Below, in pieces: positions 37,367 to 46,120 of a stretch of DNA of 64,000 nucleotides. Position 1 is the stretch's first letter. Every line of letters begins with the position of its first letter. The stretch comes from Pseudoalteromonas holothuriae (lineage in GTDB: Bacteria; Pseudomonadota; Gammaproteobacteria; Enterobacterales; Alteromonadaceae). The DNA lies in the NCBI RefSeq assembly GCF_945859825.1, contig NZ_CAMAPC010000017.1, positions 33,926 through 97,925 of the forward strand, given 5' to 3'. Below the pieces are notes generated by a model. That model worked only from the letters and a program-made list of their open reading frames with translations. It had not been told where the DNA came from and did not search any database. The position numbers and the translations under genes were made by a program.

Positions 37367-38380
37367 ATGCTGACTGAGGCTAAAAAGGCAAAACTCGATC
37401 AATTCAAAGCGGTGTTTATTGAATACACCATACCAAAGACCATAATAAATGATTTCGACAAACTGCGTTTGCATCACGACCTTGCAGGTGAAAAGCCATG
37501 CATGATGCTAAGTGGTGATACTGGCTGTGGTAAATCGGCATTGATTGAACATTACTATGATAACAACCCACCGCATTTTGCGGATGGCCGGCGCAAAGTT
37601 CCTGTACTGCTAAGCCGCATACCGAGTAACCCATCCATTGAATCCACCTTAAAGCAGTTGCTACACGACCTTGGACAGTTTGGTGCTAAATCTAGCAAAC
37701 GACTTAAACATGGCAATGAAATAGCGTTGGCTGAAAGTTTAGTCGAGCAATTAAAGCGCTCAGGTACGGAGCTAATTATTATTGACGAGTTTCAAGAGCT
37801 TGTTGAAAACAACCTAGGCAAAAAGCGCCGAGACATCGCTAACCAGTTTAAATACATCAATGAAAAAGCAGGGATCTCTATCGTATTAGTCGGTATGCCT
37901 TGGATAGACCAAATAGCCGATGAGCCTCAGTGGTCATCACGTATTTTTATTCGTCGCTTTATTCCTTACTTTAAAATCTCAAAGAAAGAAGAGCTGCAAC
38001 TTTTTATTCGTGTGCTGAAAGGGTTTGCAAATAGACTACCATTTTCAGACAAGCCTCGTTTTGAGGATTTGGATATCGCATTATCACTTTTTGCCATTTC
38101 AAATGGCTGCCTTAGAAAGCTGAAAAACTTCTTAGACTCAGCACTTACTGAAGCGCTAATAAACGATGCTGTAACGCTCAACAAGCAATGCTTAAGTTCA
38201 GCATTTAAAGCTTGGAGACCTGAACTTGACAACGTATTTGAGATGAACGTTAATAAAATTCAAGGCTGTGAGGTGGAACAGTATTCCACGTTTAAACCTG
38301 ATGGACCTCAAGATGAAGACCCATTTATTGATACCCAGTTTTGTAAGAAGGTGCCACTGGTGCGGTTGTTGAAGAAGTGA
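37367..38380 (+). CDS. tnsC: TnsC AAA+ target-selection ATPase (element 1)
   Basis: TnsC is the ATP-dependent regulator that forms rings on DNA and connects the target-bound TniQ-Cascade to TnsAB. Walker A is SGDTGCGKSAL (about residues 49-59), and Walker B is LIIIDEFQEL (about 136-146). IANQFKYINEKAGISIVLVGMP carries the sensor region. The length of 337 residues matches I-F3 TnsC. It is the last gene of tnsABC. The second copy of this gene, at 63696, is broken just after Walker A, so this is the only complete tnsC in the window. Confidence 0.94.
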   Translation: MLTEAKKAKLDQFKAVFIEYTIPKTIINDFDKLRLHHDLAGEKPCMMLSGDTGCGKSALIEHYYDNNPPHFADGRRKVPVLLSRIPSNPSIESTLKQLLHDLGQFGAKSSKRLKHGNEIALAESLVEQLKRSGTELIIIDEFQELVENNLGKKRRDIANQFKYINEKAGISIVLVGMPWIDQIADEPQWSSRIFIRRFIPYFKISKKEELQLFIRVLKGFANRLPFSDKPRFEDLDIALSLFAISNGCLRKLKNFLDSALTEALINDAVTLNKQCLSSAFKAWRPELDNVFEMNVNKIQGCEVEQYSTFKPDGPQDEDPFIDTQFCKKVPLVRLLKK

Positions 38381-38930
38381 ATCTTATAGTTAAGTTTAAC
38401 TTAAAGTCTAATTTCCAAATGCAATTTATATATGATTAAAGTGGATTTTTTATTTTTTAAGTCAGCTATGAGCTGTGAGAACAACGGACAGGCGATCTAA
38501 TTCATTTTTGGACAGAGATGAGTCAGAGCCGAAAGGACGGCGCAGTGCCAGTATTGGACCTTGAAGCGTAACTACTTTCAGCCTCTGTCCGCTTCATTTG
38601 AGCTAGAAGCGCTGATGCCGTCAATTTTCGATAAAGCCATTAAGGTAGAGCTTTTGTGATGACTTTACCTGCTCTCACCTTGGCATACGACGTCAGTGTT
38701 TCAATGTCTGGAGATGACTATCGTAGAGTCTGGAAACAGCTGTCAGGGGTATAACCAACCTGATAACACTACTTAGAAGCGACTTCAACGTTACTCTTAT
38801 TACGGCCCCCCAAGGTGGTCGTTTTTGATCCAGTAACCGATCCGCGATAACATGGCCGTGCTTTGTCAGTTGAAAGTTTACAATAGAAGCCCCATCCAAA
38901 TTTGTGGATATTTAGAAGAGGGAACCTGCT
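38381..38930. other. 550-bp gap between tnsC and the Gabija-like cargo
   Basis: I find no convincing gene here. Open frames are short and out of character. GGACAG-rich and CTGTCC-rich stretches near 38490 and 38585 could be remnants of an older insertion, but no inverted-repeat boundary is clear. A promoter for the following genes is expected within the last 100 bp. Confidence 0.4.
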
Positions 38931-40883
38931 GTGCATATTGAGAGAATAATCCTACAGAACTTTAGAAGCTTTGGACCAGAAGGTCAGAGCATAGCTGTCG
39001 ATCCGGATTTAACCACCCTGGTTGGAGCAAATGGTGCTGGGAAAACAGTCTTGATGCAGGCTTTGCAACGAATGTTCGGCATATCCAACGAGCAGCGGAC
39101 GATCCGTCGTCAGGATTTTCATATTCCCTCTTTGGAAGCAGAAATACCAAGTAAGCGAACTCTCACGCTTGAAGCCATTGTCGCTTTCCCTGAACTGAAT
39201 GATGAAGACGGAGATCACTCCGTAATACCAGACTTCTTTCACCATATGAGCGTTACAGATGAGGGCGGCAAATTGAAGTGCCGTTTGCGCTTGGACGCGG
39301 AATGGGAAGATGATGGCTCAATAGATGGTTACATTACGAGCCAGTTCCGCGCGGTTACGACATGGGGTGAGCCTGAAGAGGGTGATTTTTGCAACGTGCG
39401 TCCAGCGGATCGTTCTCGAATCCAATTGATTTACGTCCCAGCTACACGATGTGCAGTTTCTCAGGTATCAGCCTTTCTGAAAGGCCGACTTTGGAAGGCT
39501 ATTAACTGGTCAGAACAAGTTCGAGCATCTTTTACTCAAAAGGCCACAGAGTTAAATGAATCCTTTGAAGGTGAAAATGCGATTAGTACCGTTACTGAAA
39601 AGCTCACTGAGCGTTGGCAGGAGCTGCATTCTGCTGGAACTGATAGCACACCGAAGTTTCGTCCGGTCGACCTGCGCTTTGAAGAATTTGTTCGCAAGGT
39701 AGAGGTACTGCTACACCCAGATGAAAGTGGGCGAGATCGGAGCATTGATGAACTAAGTGACGGCCAAAGTTCGCTGTTTCACATTGCAATGACTTCAGCC
39801 ACTCTCGATGTTGAAATTGAAATCTTAGCCCAACCAGAGAGTGAAGATTTTCTCGGTGCAGATTTGCCCTTGCCCTCGTTGACTATTTTGGCGCTTGAGG
39901 AGCCGGAGAATAACCTAGCCCCATACTATCTATCTCGAATCACAAGTCAGATCAGTAGCCTGGCGCATGGCTTAAGAGCACAGGCCGTGCTATCCAGCCA
40001 TTCGCCTAGCATCCTGGCCAGAATCCAACCAAAGCAAGTAAGGCACTTCAGGCTAGCAACAGAATCAAACACCACCGTCGTTCGTCAACTGACTTTACCC
40101 GATGAAGAGAATGAAGCAGCAAAGTACATCCAGCAGGCGGTGAGAGCCTATCCAGAGTTGTATTTCGCTAAGGTAGTGGTTCTTGGTGAGGGGGCTTCCG
40201 AGGAGGTAATTCTTCCCGCAATATCAGAAGCAATGGGTGTACCAATTGACAAGTCTTTTGTCGCCATGGTTCCGTTAGGGGGACGTCACGTGAATCACAT
40301 GTGGCGTTTGCTAACAGATTTACAGATCCCTTTTATTACATTACTCGATCTGGATTGGGGGCGACATGGCGGTGGCTGGGGAAGGATCAAGAACGCAGTC
40401 GCCAAGTTGATAGAGTATGGAGTCGCCCCAGGTGAGATATTTGGGCAATACCTCAACCCATTAGGATACCAACATAATCTTGCTGCATTCGATACTTGTC
40501 CTGCTCCTGATTGGACCAACATTAGATCTTGGGTTAACGCTCTCAGGCGTTACGATGTCTATTTTTCAAGCCCATTAGACATTGATTATTCGATGCTGAA
40601 AGCATTTCCCGATCAATATCGAGTTGCCCCAGATGAAAGCTCTAATGGACCATCGATGCGAGGTGACCCCAGTAGTGCGGTTATGGGAGATGAAGGAAAC
40701 CCAGAATTCTACGCAGGTGACGTACTTGACTTACGTTGGTACAGGTATCTGTTCTTAGGAAGAGGTAAACCTAGCACACACATCCGAGTGCTTGGGACTA
40801 TTCCGTCAGATCAGTTGGCCCAGTACGCGCCAGAAGAACTGCGAGCTTTGGTTCAGTCGATTCACGTAGCTCTTCAAAGCTAG
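38931..40883 (+). CDS. OLD-family ATPase/TOPRIM nuclease, GajA-like
   Basis: This is a predicted ATP-regulated DNA nuclease of 650 residues. The ABC-type ATPase half starts MHIERIILQNFRSFGPEG, with Walker A GANGAGKT (about 32-39), signature ELSDGQSSL (about 273) and Walker B ILALEEPENN (about 318). The TOPRIM half carries VVLGEGASEE (about 414) and LLDLDWGRHGG (about 470). It lies 8 bp before a UvrD-like helicase gene, the pair that defines Gabija anti-phage defence (GajA plus GajB). It is somewhat longer than Bacillus GajA, so I call it Gabija-like. It would act in the cytoplasm on phage DNA. Confidence 0.82.
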   Translation: MHIERIILQNFRSFGPEGQSIAVDPDLTTLVGANGAGKTVLMQALQRMFGISNEQRTIRRQDFHIPSLEAEIPSKRTLTLEAIVAFPELNDEDGDHSVIPDFFHHMSVTDEGGKLKCRLRLDAEWEDDGSIDGYITSQFRAVTTWGEPEEGDFCNVRPADRSRIQLIYVPATRCAVSQVSAFLKGRLWKAINWSEQVRASFTQKATELNESFEGENAISTVTEKLTERWQELHSAGTDSTPKFRPVDLRFEEFVRKVEVLLHPDESGRDRSIDELSDGQSSLFHIAMTSATLDVEIEILAQPESEDFLGADLPLPSLTILALEEPENNLAPYYLSRITSQISSLAHGLRAQAVLSSHSPSILARIQPKQVRHFRLATESNTTVVRQLTLPDEENEAAKYIQQAVRAYPELYFAKVVVLGEGASEEVILPAISEAMGVPIDKSFVAMVPLGGRHVNHMWRLLTDLQIPFITLLDLDWGRHGGGWGRIKNAVAKLIEYGVAPGEIFGQYLNPLGYQHNLAAFDTCPAPDWTNIRSWVNALRRYDVYFSSPLDIDYSMLKAFPDQYRVAPDESSNGPSMRGDPSSAVMGDEGNPEFYAGDVLDLRWYRYLFLGRGKPSTHIRVLGTIPSDQLAQYAPEELRALVQSIHVALQS

Positions 40884-40891
40884 GGGGCAGG

Positions 40892-42784
40892 GTGAAGTTT
40901 ATTCAATCCGATCACTGGCAGCCCAAAGGGATCGACGAGCTTGAGCCAAATGCTTGGCAAGCACTAAGTCGACGAGAGTCTACAAGCGTTATCGCTGGTC
41001 CAGGTGCAGGAAAGACAGAGTTTTTAGCGCAAAAGGCTGCATATTTGCTTGAGACTGGCCTATGCCCACCAAACCAAAAAATTCTGGCCATTTCATTTAA
41101 GACTGATGCCGCAAAAAATCTCGCAGATAGAGTGAAAGAGCGTTGCCCAGAAGAACTTAGTAATCGATTTGTCTCGATGACTTTTGACGCTTTCACTAAG
41201 AATTTAGTAGATCGATTTCGCATGGCCTTGCCTGAGCGTCATCGTCCATCAAAGCGATATGAAATATCCTTTCCAACTTTTCGCCAAGAGAAGTCGCTTA
41301 TTAGTAGTTTCAGAAATAATTTTGGCAATGCGGTGGGTATCTATAACATTAGGCAAAGACTCCAAAACATGAATCAGTTTATCGGGAGTGTGCGGATAGG
41401 AGACTCCGGATTGTTATGGTTGGAGGAGGAGTTTTTAGATTTTTGGTTAAGCCAGCAGATAAATTACGCTGACGGTATTTCCAGAGTGTCATTTCTGGCG
41501 CTAAACCGACTTGCTGAATGTATTGTTCGCACTAACGATCATGTTCACAGATCTATTAGAGCATCATACCCTATTGTTTTTGTGGATGAGTTCCAAGATA
41601 CCACTTTTGCTCAATATGATTTTCTATCTTCTGTTTTTAAGTCAAGTGAGGTTGAAGTAACAGTCGTAGGAGATTATAAGCAAAGAATAATGGCTTGGGC
41701 CGGTGCTAAAGGTGATGCGTTTCATCAATTTGAGGCTGACTTTTCGGCACAGAGACATTCTCTGCTTCTAAATCACCGCTCTTCGCCTGAATTGGTCAGG
41801 ATACAACATGTTATTGCACGAGCTATTGACCATGAAGTGAGAGAGGTTCAGACAAGCAATAATAATTTAATTTCTGGTGATGCCGCTTGGATTTGTTGTA
41901 GTTACAACGTAAATCAGGAGGCGGCTCATTTGGCTCATTGGATAGCCAATGACATGCAAGGTAGATCACTGAACCCAAGAAACTACTCTATTCTGGTACG
42001 CCAAAAACCAGAGGATTATGAACAACAGCTATCTCATTATCTCGCTCAACATGGACTGAGCTTACGAAATGAGAGTGTGAAAATAGGACAAGCTACATTA
42101 CAAGATTTACTTGCCGAAGAACTGACCATTTTGTTTTCTACCCTGCTAAAACTGGGGCTTGGGCATCGAAATGCGCAAGCTTGGAATCAATTATCAGCAG
42201 ATGTACGGCTGCTTCGTAATACAACCAAAGAAGATGAAAAAGCACTGAGACAGGTTGAACGTCAACTAGCATTATTTATTTCTGAGCTCAAGGACTTGAT
42301 GCGGCAATCGTTTAGACCAGACAATTCTCGCCTCGTTTTTGAACGAATTATTGCCTTTATTGATTTGAATGATCTTCGGAAAACATTTTCTCGTTACGCG
42401 ACTGGAGATCTACTTGAAATAAACCTGGCAGCACTTGAAGAGTTTTTTACAAACTGCGTTGATACTCAAAATTCTTGGACAGGCTTGCTGGATGAGTTTG
42501 AAGGCACTAACCATATTCCGCTTATGACTATCCACAAAAGTAAAGGGCTAGAATTCGATACAACTATTTTTATGGGGATCGATGACAATGCTTGGTGGTC
42601 GTATCGACCCGGCGATTCCGAAGGTCTATCGACATTTTTTGTGGCGCTGTCTCGCGCTAAACAAAGGGCTATTTTTTCCTATTGCCAGCAAAGAGGGCAA
42701 AGAACCAAGATCGCAGATTTTTATGCGTTGTTGTCGGCTGCCGGTGTTCAGGAGTATGTGATCCCACCAAGTGTAGTAGTATAA
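40892..42784 (+). CDS. UvrD/Rep-like superfamily 1 helicase, GajB-like
   Basis: This is a predicted SF1A helicase of 630 residues, the expected partner of the nuclease just upstream. It starts at GTG 40892 with AGGGGGCAGG before it. Motif I is AGPGAGKTEFL (about 36-46), motif II FVDEFQDTT (about 229), motif III VVGDYKQRIMAWAGA (about 256), motif V TIHKSKGLEFD (about 543) and motif VI VALSRAKQR (about 583). The GajA-like gene ends 8 bp before it, so they are co-expressed. A small hairpin (CCCC-ATTT-GGGG) shortly after the stop may terminate the transcript. In Gabija the helicase-like subunit senses DNA ends and assists GajA. Confidence 0.8.
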   Translation: MKFIQSDHWQPKGIDELEPNAWQALSRRESTSVIAGPGAGKTEFLAQKAAYLLETGLCPPNQKILAISFKTDAAKNLADRVKERCPEELSNRFVSMTFDAFTKNLVDRFRMALPERHRPSKRYEISFPTFRQEKSLISSFRNNFGNAVGIYNIRQRLQNMNQFIGSVRIGDSGLLWLEEEFLDFWLSQQINYADGISRVSFLALNRLAECIVRTNDHVHRSIRASYPIVFVDEFQDTTFAQYDFLSSVFKSSEVEVTVVGDYKQRIMAWAGAKGDAFHQFEADFSAQRHSLLLNHRSSPELVRIQHVIARAIDHEVREVQTSNNNLISGDAAWICCSYNVNQEAAHLAHWIANDMQGRSLNPRNYSILVRQKPEDYEQQLSHYLAQHGLSLRNESVKIGQATLQDLLAEELTILFSTLLKLGLGHRNAQAWNQLSADVRLLRNTTKEDEKALRQVERQLALFISELKDLMRQSFRPDNSRLVFERIIAFIDLNDLRKTFSRYATGDLLEINLAALEEFFTNCVDTQNSWTGLLDEFEGTNHIPLMTIHKSKGLEFDTTIFMGIDDNAWWSYRPGDSEGLSTFFVALSRAKQRAIFSYCQQRGQRTKIADFYALLSAAGVQEYVIPPSVVV

Positions 42785-43199
42785 TGAATTTGGTCGCCCC
42801 ATTTGGGGGTAATGTAATACCTTTTCTAATTCTTTAACTGCTAATTGAGTGAAATCTGCAATTCACTTATGTCCCAAAATAAGTTAGAGAAATTTAACTC
42901 CCTAGTGTTGATTAATAGATAAACGCCCCCATAATATTACTACTTGGAAAACGGGAATAATCTCACACTATTGGGAAGCGTTAGTTTCCGTGGGGATAAA
43001 ACCCTAACACTTTGCGCGCTCATCCGTTCGTCGTGTCGTCGTATTACTCGTTATGACATGTACCAATGAATGACGTGCAGGCCGTTCGGTGAGAAACGAA
43101 CGGTCTTGGAATCTAGAGGGTAAAAACTGTTCTTTTCTCCCGTCCTTAAGTTACGCGTGAGACGGTGGCAATCGCCCCGGTAACTATGAGGATAACGTT
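42785..43199 (+). ncRNA. candidate retron msr-msd region upstream of the reverse transcriptase
   Basis: This gap of about 415 bp has no credible gene but many stems. Examples are AGTGAA/TTCACT near 42849, AGCGTTAG/CTAAC around 42980-43010, GGCCGTTCG/CGAACGGTC at 43080-43106 and GTTAC/GTAAC around 43152-43190. Retron reverse transcriptases use a structured RNA encoded directly upstream as template and primer, so this is the expected location. I could not define the a1/a2 pair or the priming guanosine, so the borders are only the limits of the gap. Confidence 0.4.
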
Positions 43200-43466
43200 A
43201 TGTCTGATACAGACGACCCAAGTAAAGAAGAGCAGACCCGAATGCGGCGACGTAAAGTCGTTAAACATCTAGTCAAGCCATGTAAATGGCTAACTAAACT
43301 CTTGGCTCTCTATAGATTTTATAGATGGGTTGAGGACCCGATAAGTAACTTTTTGGAGTGGCTCGTCGAGGGTGATGGCTCGGGACCTCTAGATAACTAT
43401 ATCGTTGGAGGAATGAGAACTGAGAACGCGGAACCGTTATCCGATAGATCAATCGCCCTTATATAA
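43200..43466 (+). CDS. small basic protein ahead of the retron RT, unknown
   Basis: I do not recognise a family for this 88-residue frame. Its ATG follows TATGAGGATAACGTT, a fair ribosome-binding site. The protein has a charged start (SDTDDPSKEEQTRMRRRKVVK) and an amphipathic, aromatic-rich middle (KWLTKLLALYRFYRWVEDPISNFLEWL). The frame overlaps the probable N-terminal coding part of the reverse transcriptase by about 50 bp in another frame. It may be a retron accessory protein, or it may be joined to the reverse transcriptase by frameshifting. Confidence 0.45.
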   Translation: MSDTDDPSKEEQTRMRRRKVVKHLVKPCKWLTKLLALYRFYRWVEDPISNFLEWLVEGDGSGPLDNYIVGGMRTENAEPLSDRSIALI

Positions 43467-44316
43467 ATTACAGGCAAAAAGGAAGCTAGCCGAGTTACTC
43501 GGTATGGATCTTAAAGTCTTACTGAACTTATCCGAAGACGAAAATAACTTCCGAATATTCACTATCCAAAAGAACGGAAAAGACCGAGAAGTCCAAGTCC
43601 CGAAGTCAATTTTAGAGCAAGTCCACAAGAGGCTATTTAAGCTCTTACAGCGAATAGAAACTCCTGAATACCTCCACTCAGGGATCAAGAAAAAATCTCA
43701 TATAACGAACGCCAAGGCCCACGTAAAAGGCTCCGCGCTGGTCAAACTAGATATTAAGAAATATTACCCGTCGACGAAACGAGAAGCCGTCTATCAGTTT
43801 TTCAGAACCTGTTTATTCTGTTCGCCTGACGTATCAAAAATACTTACAAATCTAGCTTGTGTTAATGGTCATATCCCGACGGGGAGTCCTTTAAGTCAGA
43901 TCTTAGCGTTCTTTTCGTCTTTGCCGATGTTTGAAAAAATAGGCGAGTTGTCCGCTACTAATCAGATAACCTTTACGGTCTATGTTGACGACTTAACGTT
44001 TTCTGGAAAGGTTGTCCCTGGGGCTTTTATTTGGGAGGTTAAGAAGCTAATACACGGTTACGGTTATCAGTATCATAAAGAGTTCTCTAGTCCTCCCGAA
44101 AAGACCAAGCTAGTAACTGGCGTCGCAATTAACGACATAGGCTTACAAGTCCAAAATAAACACCATGAAGCGATCCACGGGTTATACGTCAAGTATATCG
44201 AAGGAACCTTAAAGCCTGAAAACAAGGCGAAGCTTCTCGGGATGTTAAGTTCCGCTTCTCAGGTTAGCGGACGTTACGAATCAATCTTTCGGCATTTATT
44301 AAGGTTGGAGAAATGA
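43417..44316 (+). CDS. retron-type reverse transcriptase
   Basis: This enzyme is predicted to synthesise retron multicopy single-stranded DNA. LDIKKYYPST, the GxPLSQ region NGHIPTGSPLSQ and the catalytic YVDDLTFSG (at about 43981) are clear retron RT motifs. The first in-frame ATG is 43504. Upstream in the same open frame, from 43417, the translation reads SPLYKLQAKRKLAELLG, which is the usual retron RT N-terminus. Translation therefore probably begins earlier by a non-standard start (CTG 43420 is one option), or a frameshift from the overlapping 88-codon gene supplies it. With the ATG start it has 270 residues; retron RTs are usually a little over 300. It has no fused effector. Confidence 0.85.
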   Translation, partial: ELRTRNRYPIDQSPLYKLQAKRKLAELLGMDLKVLLNLSEDENNFRIFTIQKNGKDREVQVPKSILEQVHKRLFKLLQRIETPEYLHSGIKKKSHITNAKAHVKGSALVKLDIKKYYPSTKREAVYQFFRTCLFCSPDVSKILTNLACVNGHIPTGSPLSQILAFFSSLPMFEKIGELSATNQITFTVYVDDLTFSGKVVPGAFIWEVKKLIHGYGYQYHKEFSSPPEKTKLVTGVAINDIGLQVQNKHHEAIHGLYVKYIEGTLKPENKAKLLGMLSSASQVSGRYESIFRHLLRLEK

Positions 44317-44320
44317 TGAA

Positions 44321-44338
44321 AAGCTGGTTAGCCAGCTT
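44321..44338 (+). terminator. hairpin after the retron RT
   Basis: AAGCTGG-TTAG-CCAGCTT is a perfect 7-bp stem 4 bp after the reverse transcriptase stop. No T run follows, so termination strength is uncertain. Confidence 0.45.
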
Positions 44339-44522
44339 CCTCTTGTCCAAAAATGTTCTAGTGCGTCTGTTTCTCGCTCAAAGTCGCCCTTAGAGCATTT
44401 ACGTTAACTCGTTTTGGGGCATAAACGCGTATAACTGAATGTCCACTTTTGGTACATTCGTGATGGTCAGGTTTTGATTATACTTTAAGGGTAGACTGTT
44501 AAGTTGAAGGCTTGCTCTTCTC

Positions 44523-45617
44523 TTATAATGAGTAATTTTCGAAATATTCAAGGGATTCTCTTTTTGCCTGCTCAGCTTTGTCTTGGGCCTTTTTTAGTTT
44601 GTGTGGGCTTGGTTCAGGAAATGATAGCCACTTATAAGGATAGCTTCCCTTCCTAAACAATCGGCATAAAACCGCCGAATTAGGGATGGGTTTAAAGTCA
44701 CGTAACGCTTCAGCACTATACGGGAAAAATATAAATAGCTTATTAGCTTCTTTACCTTTTTTGCTGAGCATTTGGCAAGTTGCTAAAATATAATCTTCAG
44801 TATCAATCATAACTTGGAAGTTATTAAAGCTCCAAGAGCCTGCATTGAGTACTTTCGCTTGCAATTGGTACTTCTTGGCCTCAATCAACGTTGTAAATGG
44901 AAGCTCTTTTGCGGGTAGACCGATAGTACCACTTCTAATTAGATTATTTATTGCTCTTTTGGCAGTTGTCTTTTTACGCTTAATTTCCCGTTCTAATGCT
45001 TGCTGAGCAGCGACCCGTTCGGCTTCGATCTCTTTTTCAATCTCATTTTTGAGAGCTTCATCACACCAGCTATAAATCCAAGTCGAATAAGGCTCTACAT
45101 TGCGAAGCGCATCAATAACAGCTTCTATGGACTGCTCAAGAAATTGAGATAGGTCGATTTCTAACGTCGCTACTTTGTTGCTTTTTATATAGCTTACTTT
45201 CTCGTCGCTACAGTTAGCAGTGACTTTAACTTCAATGAATATTTTTCCCACTGATGTTTCCAGTTCAACATCCATTTTGTATTTATCCAAGGGCGACTCT
45301 ACCGAACCTTGTAATATTTTGACGAGTTTTGGAGGCCGTACTTTGGTTTTACCCATGTGCTTATATTTAACTGAAGGAAGTAATATTTGCTCTTGAGCGG
45401 CTAAATATTCTTGAGCGAATCTATGTAGAGCCGTCATTAAGCAAGAGCTTTTCTCAGGCTTTGAGGTGTGCGCAAAGGAGTGGGCTTTTATCTTTCCTCT
45501 GTTTCTTGCAACGAGTTCATCATCACAGCCAGGACATGTGCATTGACATAACTTGCCATTAGGAACGTCATTAATTGAGACTAGTTTACCTAGTTTGTTG
45601 TGAGCAAAAATGAGCAA
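44523..45617 (-). CDS. CoiA-like PD-(D/E)XK nuclease-domain protein
   Basis: This 364-residue protein resembles competence protein CoiA-type nucleases. The N-terminus has a Cys/His cluster (CQCTCPGCDDELVARNRGKIKAHSFAH, residues 24-50) like a small zinc-binding region. Next comes a predicted nuclease core with Asp116 (KYKMDVELE) and Glu129-Val-Lys131 (IFIEVKV), the PD-(D/E)XK pattern. A charged coiled-coil stretch follows (about 207-235), then an unassigned C-terminus. It starts at TTG with AAGGA upstream, and is divergent from the Xre gene with operator sequences between them. It is likely a defence nuclease; the actual role is unknown. Confidence 0.6.
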   Translation of the reverse strand: MLIFAHNKLGKLVSINDVPNGKLCQCTCPGCDDELVARNRGKIKAHSFAHTSKPEKSSCLMTALHRFAQEYLAAQEQILLPSVKYKHMGKTKVRPPKLVKILQGSVESPLDKYKMDVELETSVGKIFIEVKVTANCSDEKVSYIKSNKVATLEIDLSQFLEQSIEAVIDALRNVEPYSTWIYSWCDEALKNEIEKEIEAERVAAQQALEREIKRKKTTAKRAINNLIRSGTIGLPAKELPFTTLIEAKKYQLQAKVLNAGSWSFNNFQVMIDTEDYILATCQMLSKKGKEANKLFIFFPYSAEALRDFKPIPNSAVLCRLFRKGSYPYKWLSFPEPSPHKLKKAQDKAEQAKRESLEYFENYSL

Positions 45618-45684
45618 TTCTTCATTCCTTGTGCTCTTTATTACAGTTGGCTTAAAAATATACTTAAAAAATACATCTTACTTA

Positions 45685-45701
45685 ACTAAGTATTCCTTAG
45701 T
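45685..45701. promoter_or_regulatory. Xre operator O1
   Basis: ACTAAGTATTCCTTAGT is an inverted repeat that matches the palindrome core at the tniQ start (51007-51023) in 16 of 17 bases. It overlaps the -35 position of the xre promoter and lies in the divergent region shared with the CoiA-like gene. Confidence 0.75.
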
Positions 45702-45715
45702 ACCAAAGTGGGCGC

Positions 45716-45734
45716 TATACTAAGAGAATCTTAG
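45716..45734 (+). promoter_or_regulatory. xre -10 element and operator O2
   Basis: A consensus -10 (TATACT, 45716-45721) overlaps a second half-palindrome, CTAAG-AGAAT-CTTAG (45720-45734). A repressor bound here would block its own promoter. Confidence 0.65.
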
Positions 45735-45761
45735 CTATTGAAGTTAGTAGCTAAGGTACTC

Positions 45762-46091
45762 ATGGAATCACCAACGCCCTTACGCCTAAAAGAAGCCCGC
45801 AAAGCTGCTGGTTACACCCAGCAGAAGCTTGGTCTTGCTTTAGGTATGGAGCCCAACACGGCCAGCGCAAGAATGAACCAGTACGAAAAAGGTAAGCATG
45901 CACCAGATTTTACGACGATGAAGCGTATTGCTGATGAGTTGGGCGTGCCTGTGGCTTATTTTTATTGTGAAGAAGACGATTTGGCTGAATTAATTTGTGC
46001 ATGGAATAATGTTGAACAAGCTGAGCGTGTTAAGTTGCTTGATATTTTTAAGCGTACTGTACTAGAGTCAAAGTCTGAGACGGACAAATAA
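45762..46091 (+). CDS. Xre-family HTH repressor of the element
   Basis: This is a DNA-binding regulator of about 109 residues. I use ATG 45762, which has CTAAGG at good distance; an upstream TTG at 45738 only adds an unlikely leader. The helix-turn-helix is LKEARKAAGYTQQKLGLALGMEPNTASARMNQYEKGKHAPDFTTMKRIADELGVP. Near-identical palindromes lie before its own start and directly before tniQ, so it probably represses both itself and the TniQ-Cascade operon. Xre-type control of tniQ-cas is known in I-F3 elements. The NACHT-like gene follows 27 bp after its stop and may be in the same transcript. Confidence 0.88.
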   Translation: MESPTPLRLKEARKAAGYTQQKLGLALGMEPNTASARMNQYEKGKHAPDFTTMKRIADELGVPVAYFYCEEDDLAELICAWNNVEQAERVKLLDIFKRTVLESKSETDK

Positions 46092-46120
46092 AAAACTACA
46101 ACAATGAGAGTTATTTATTG

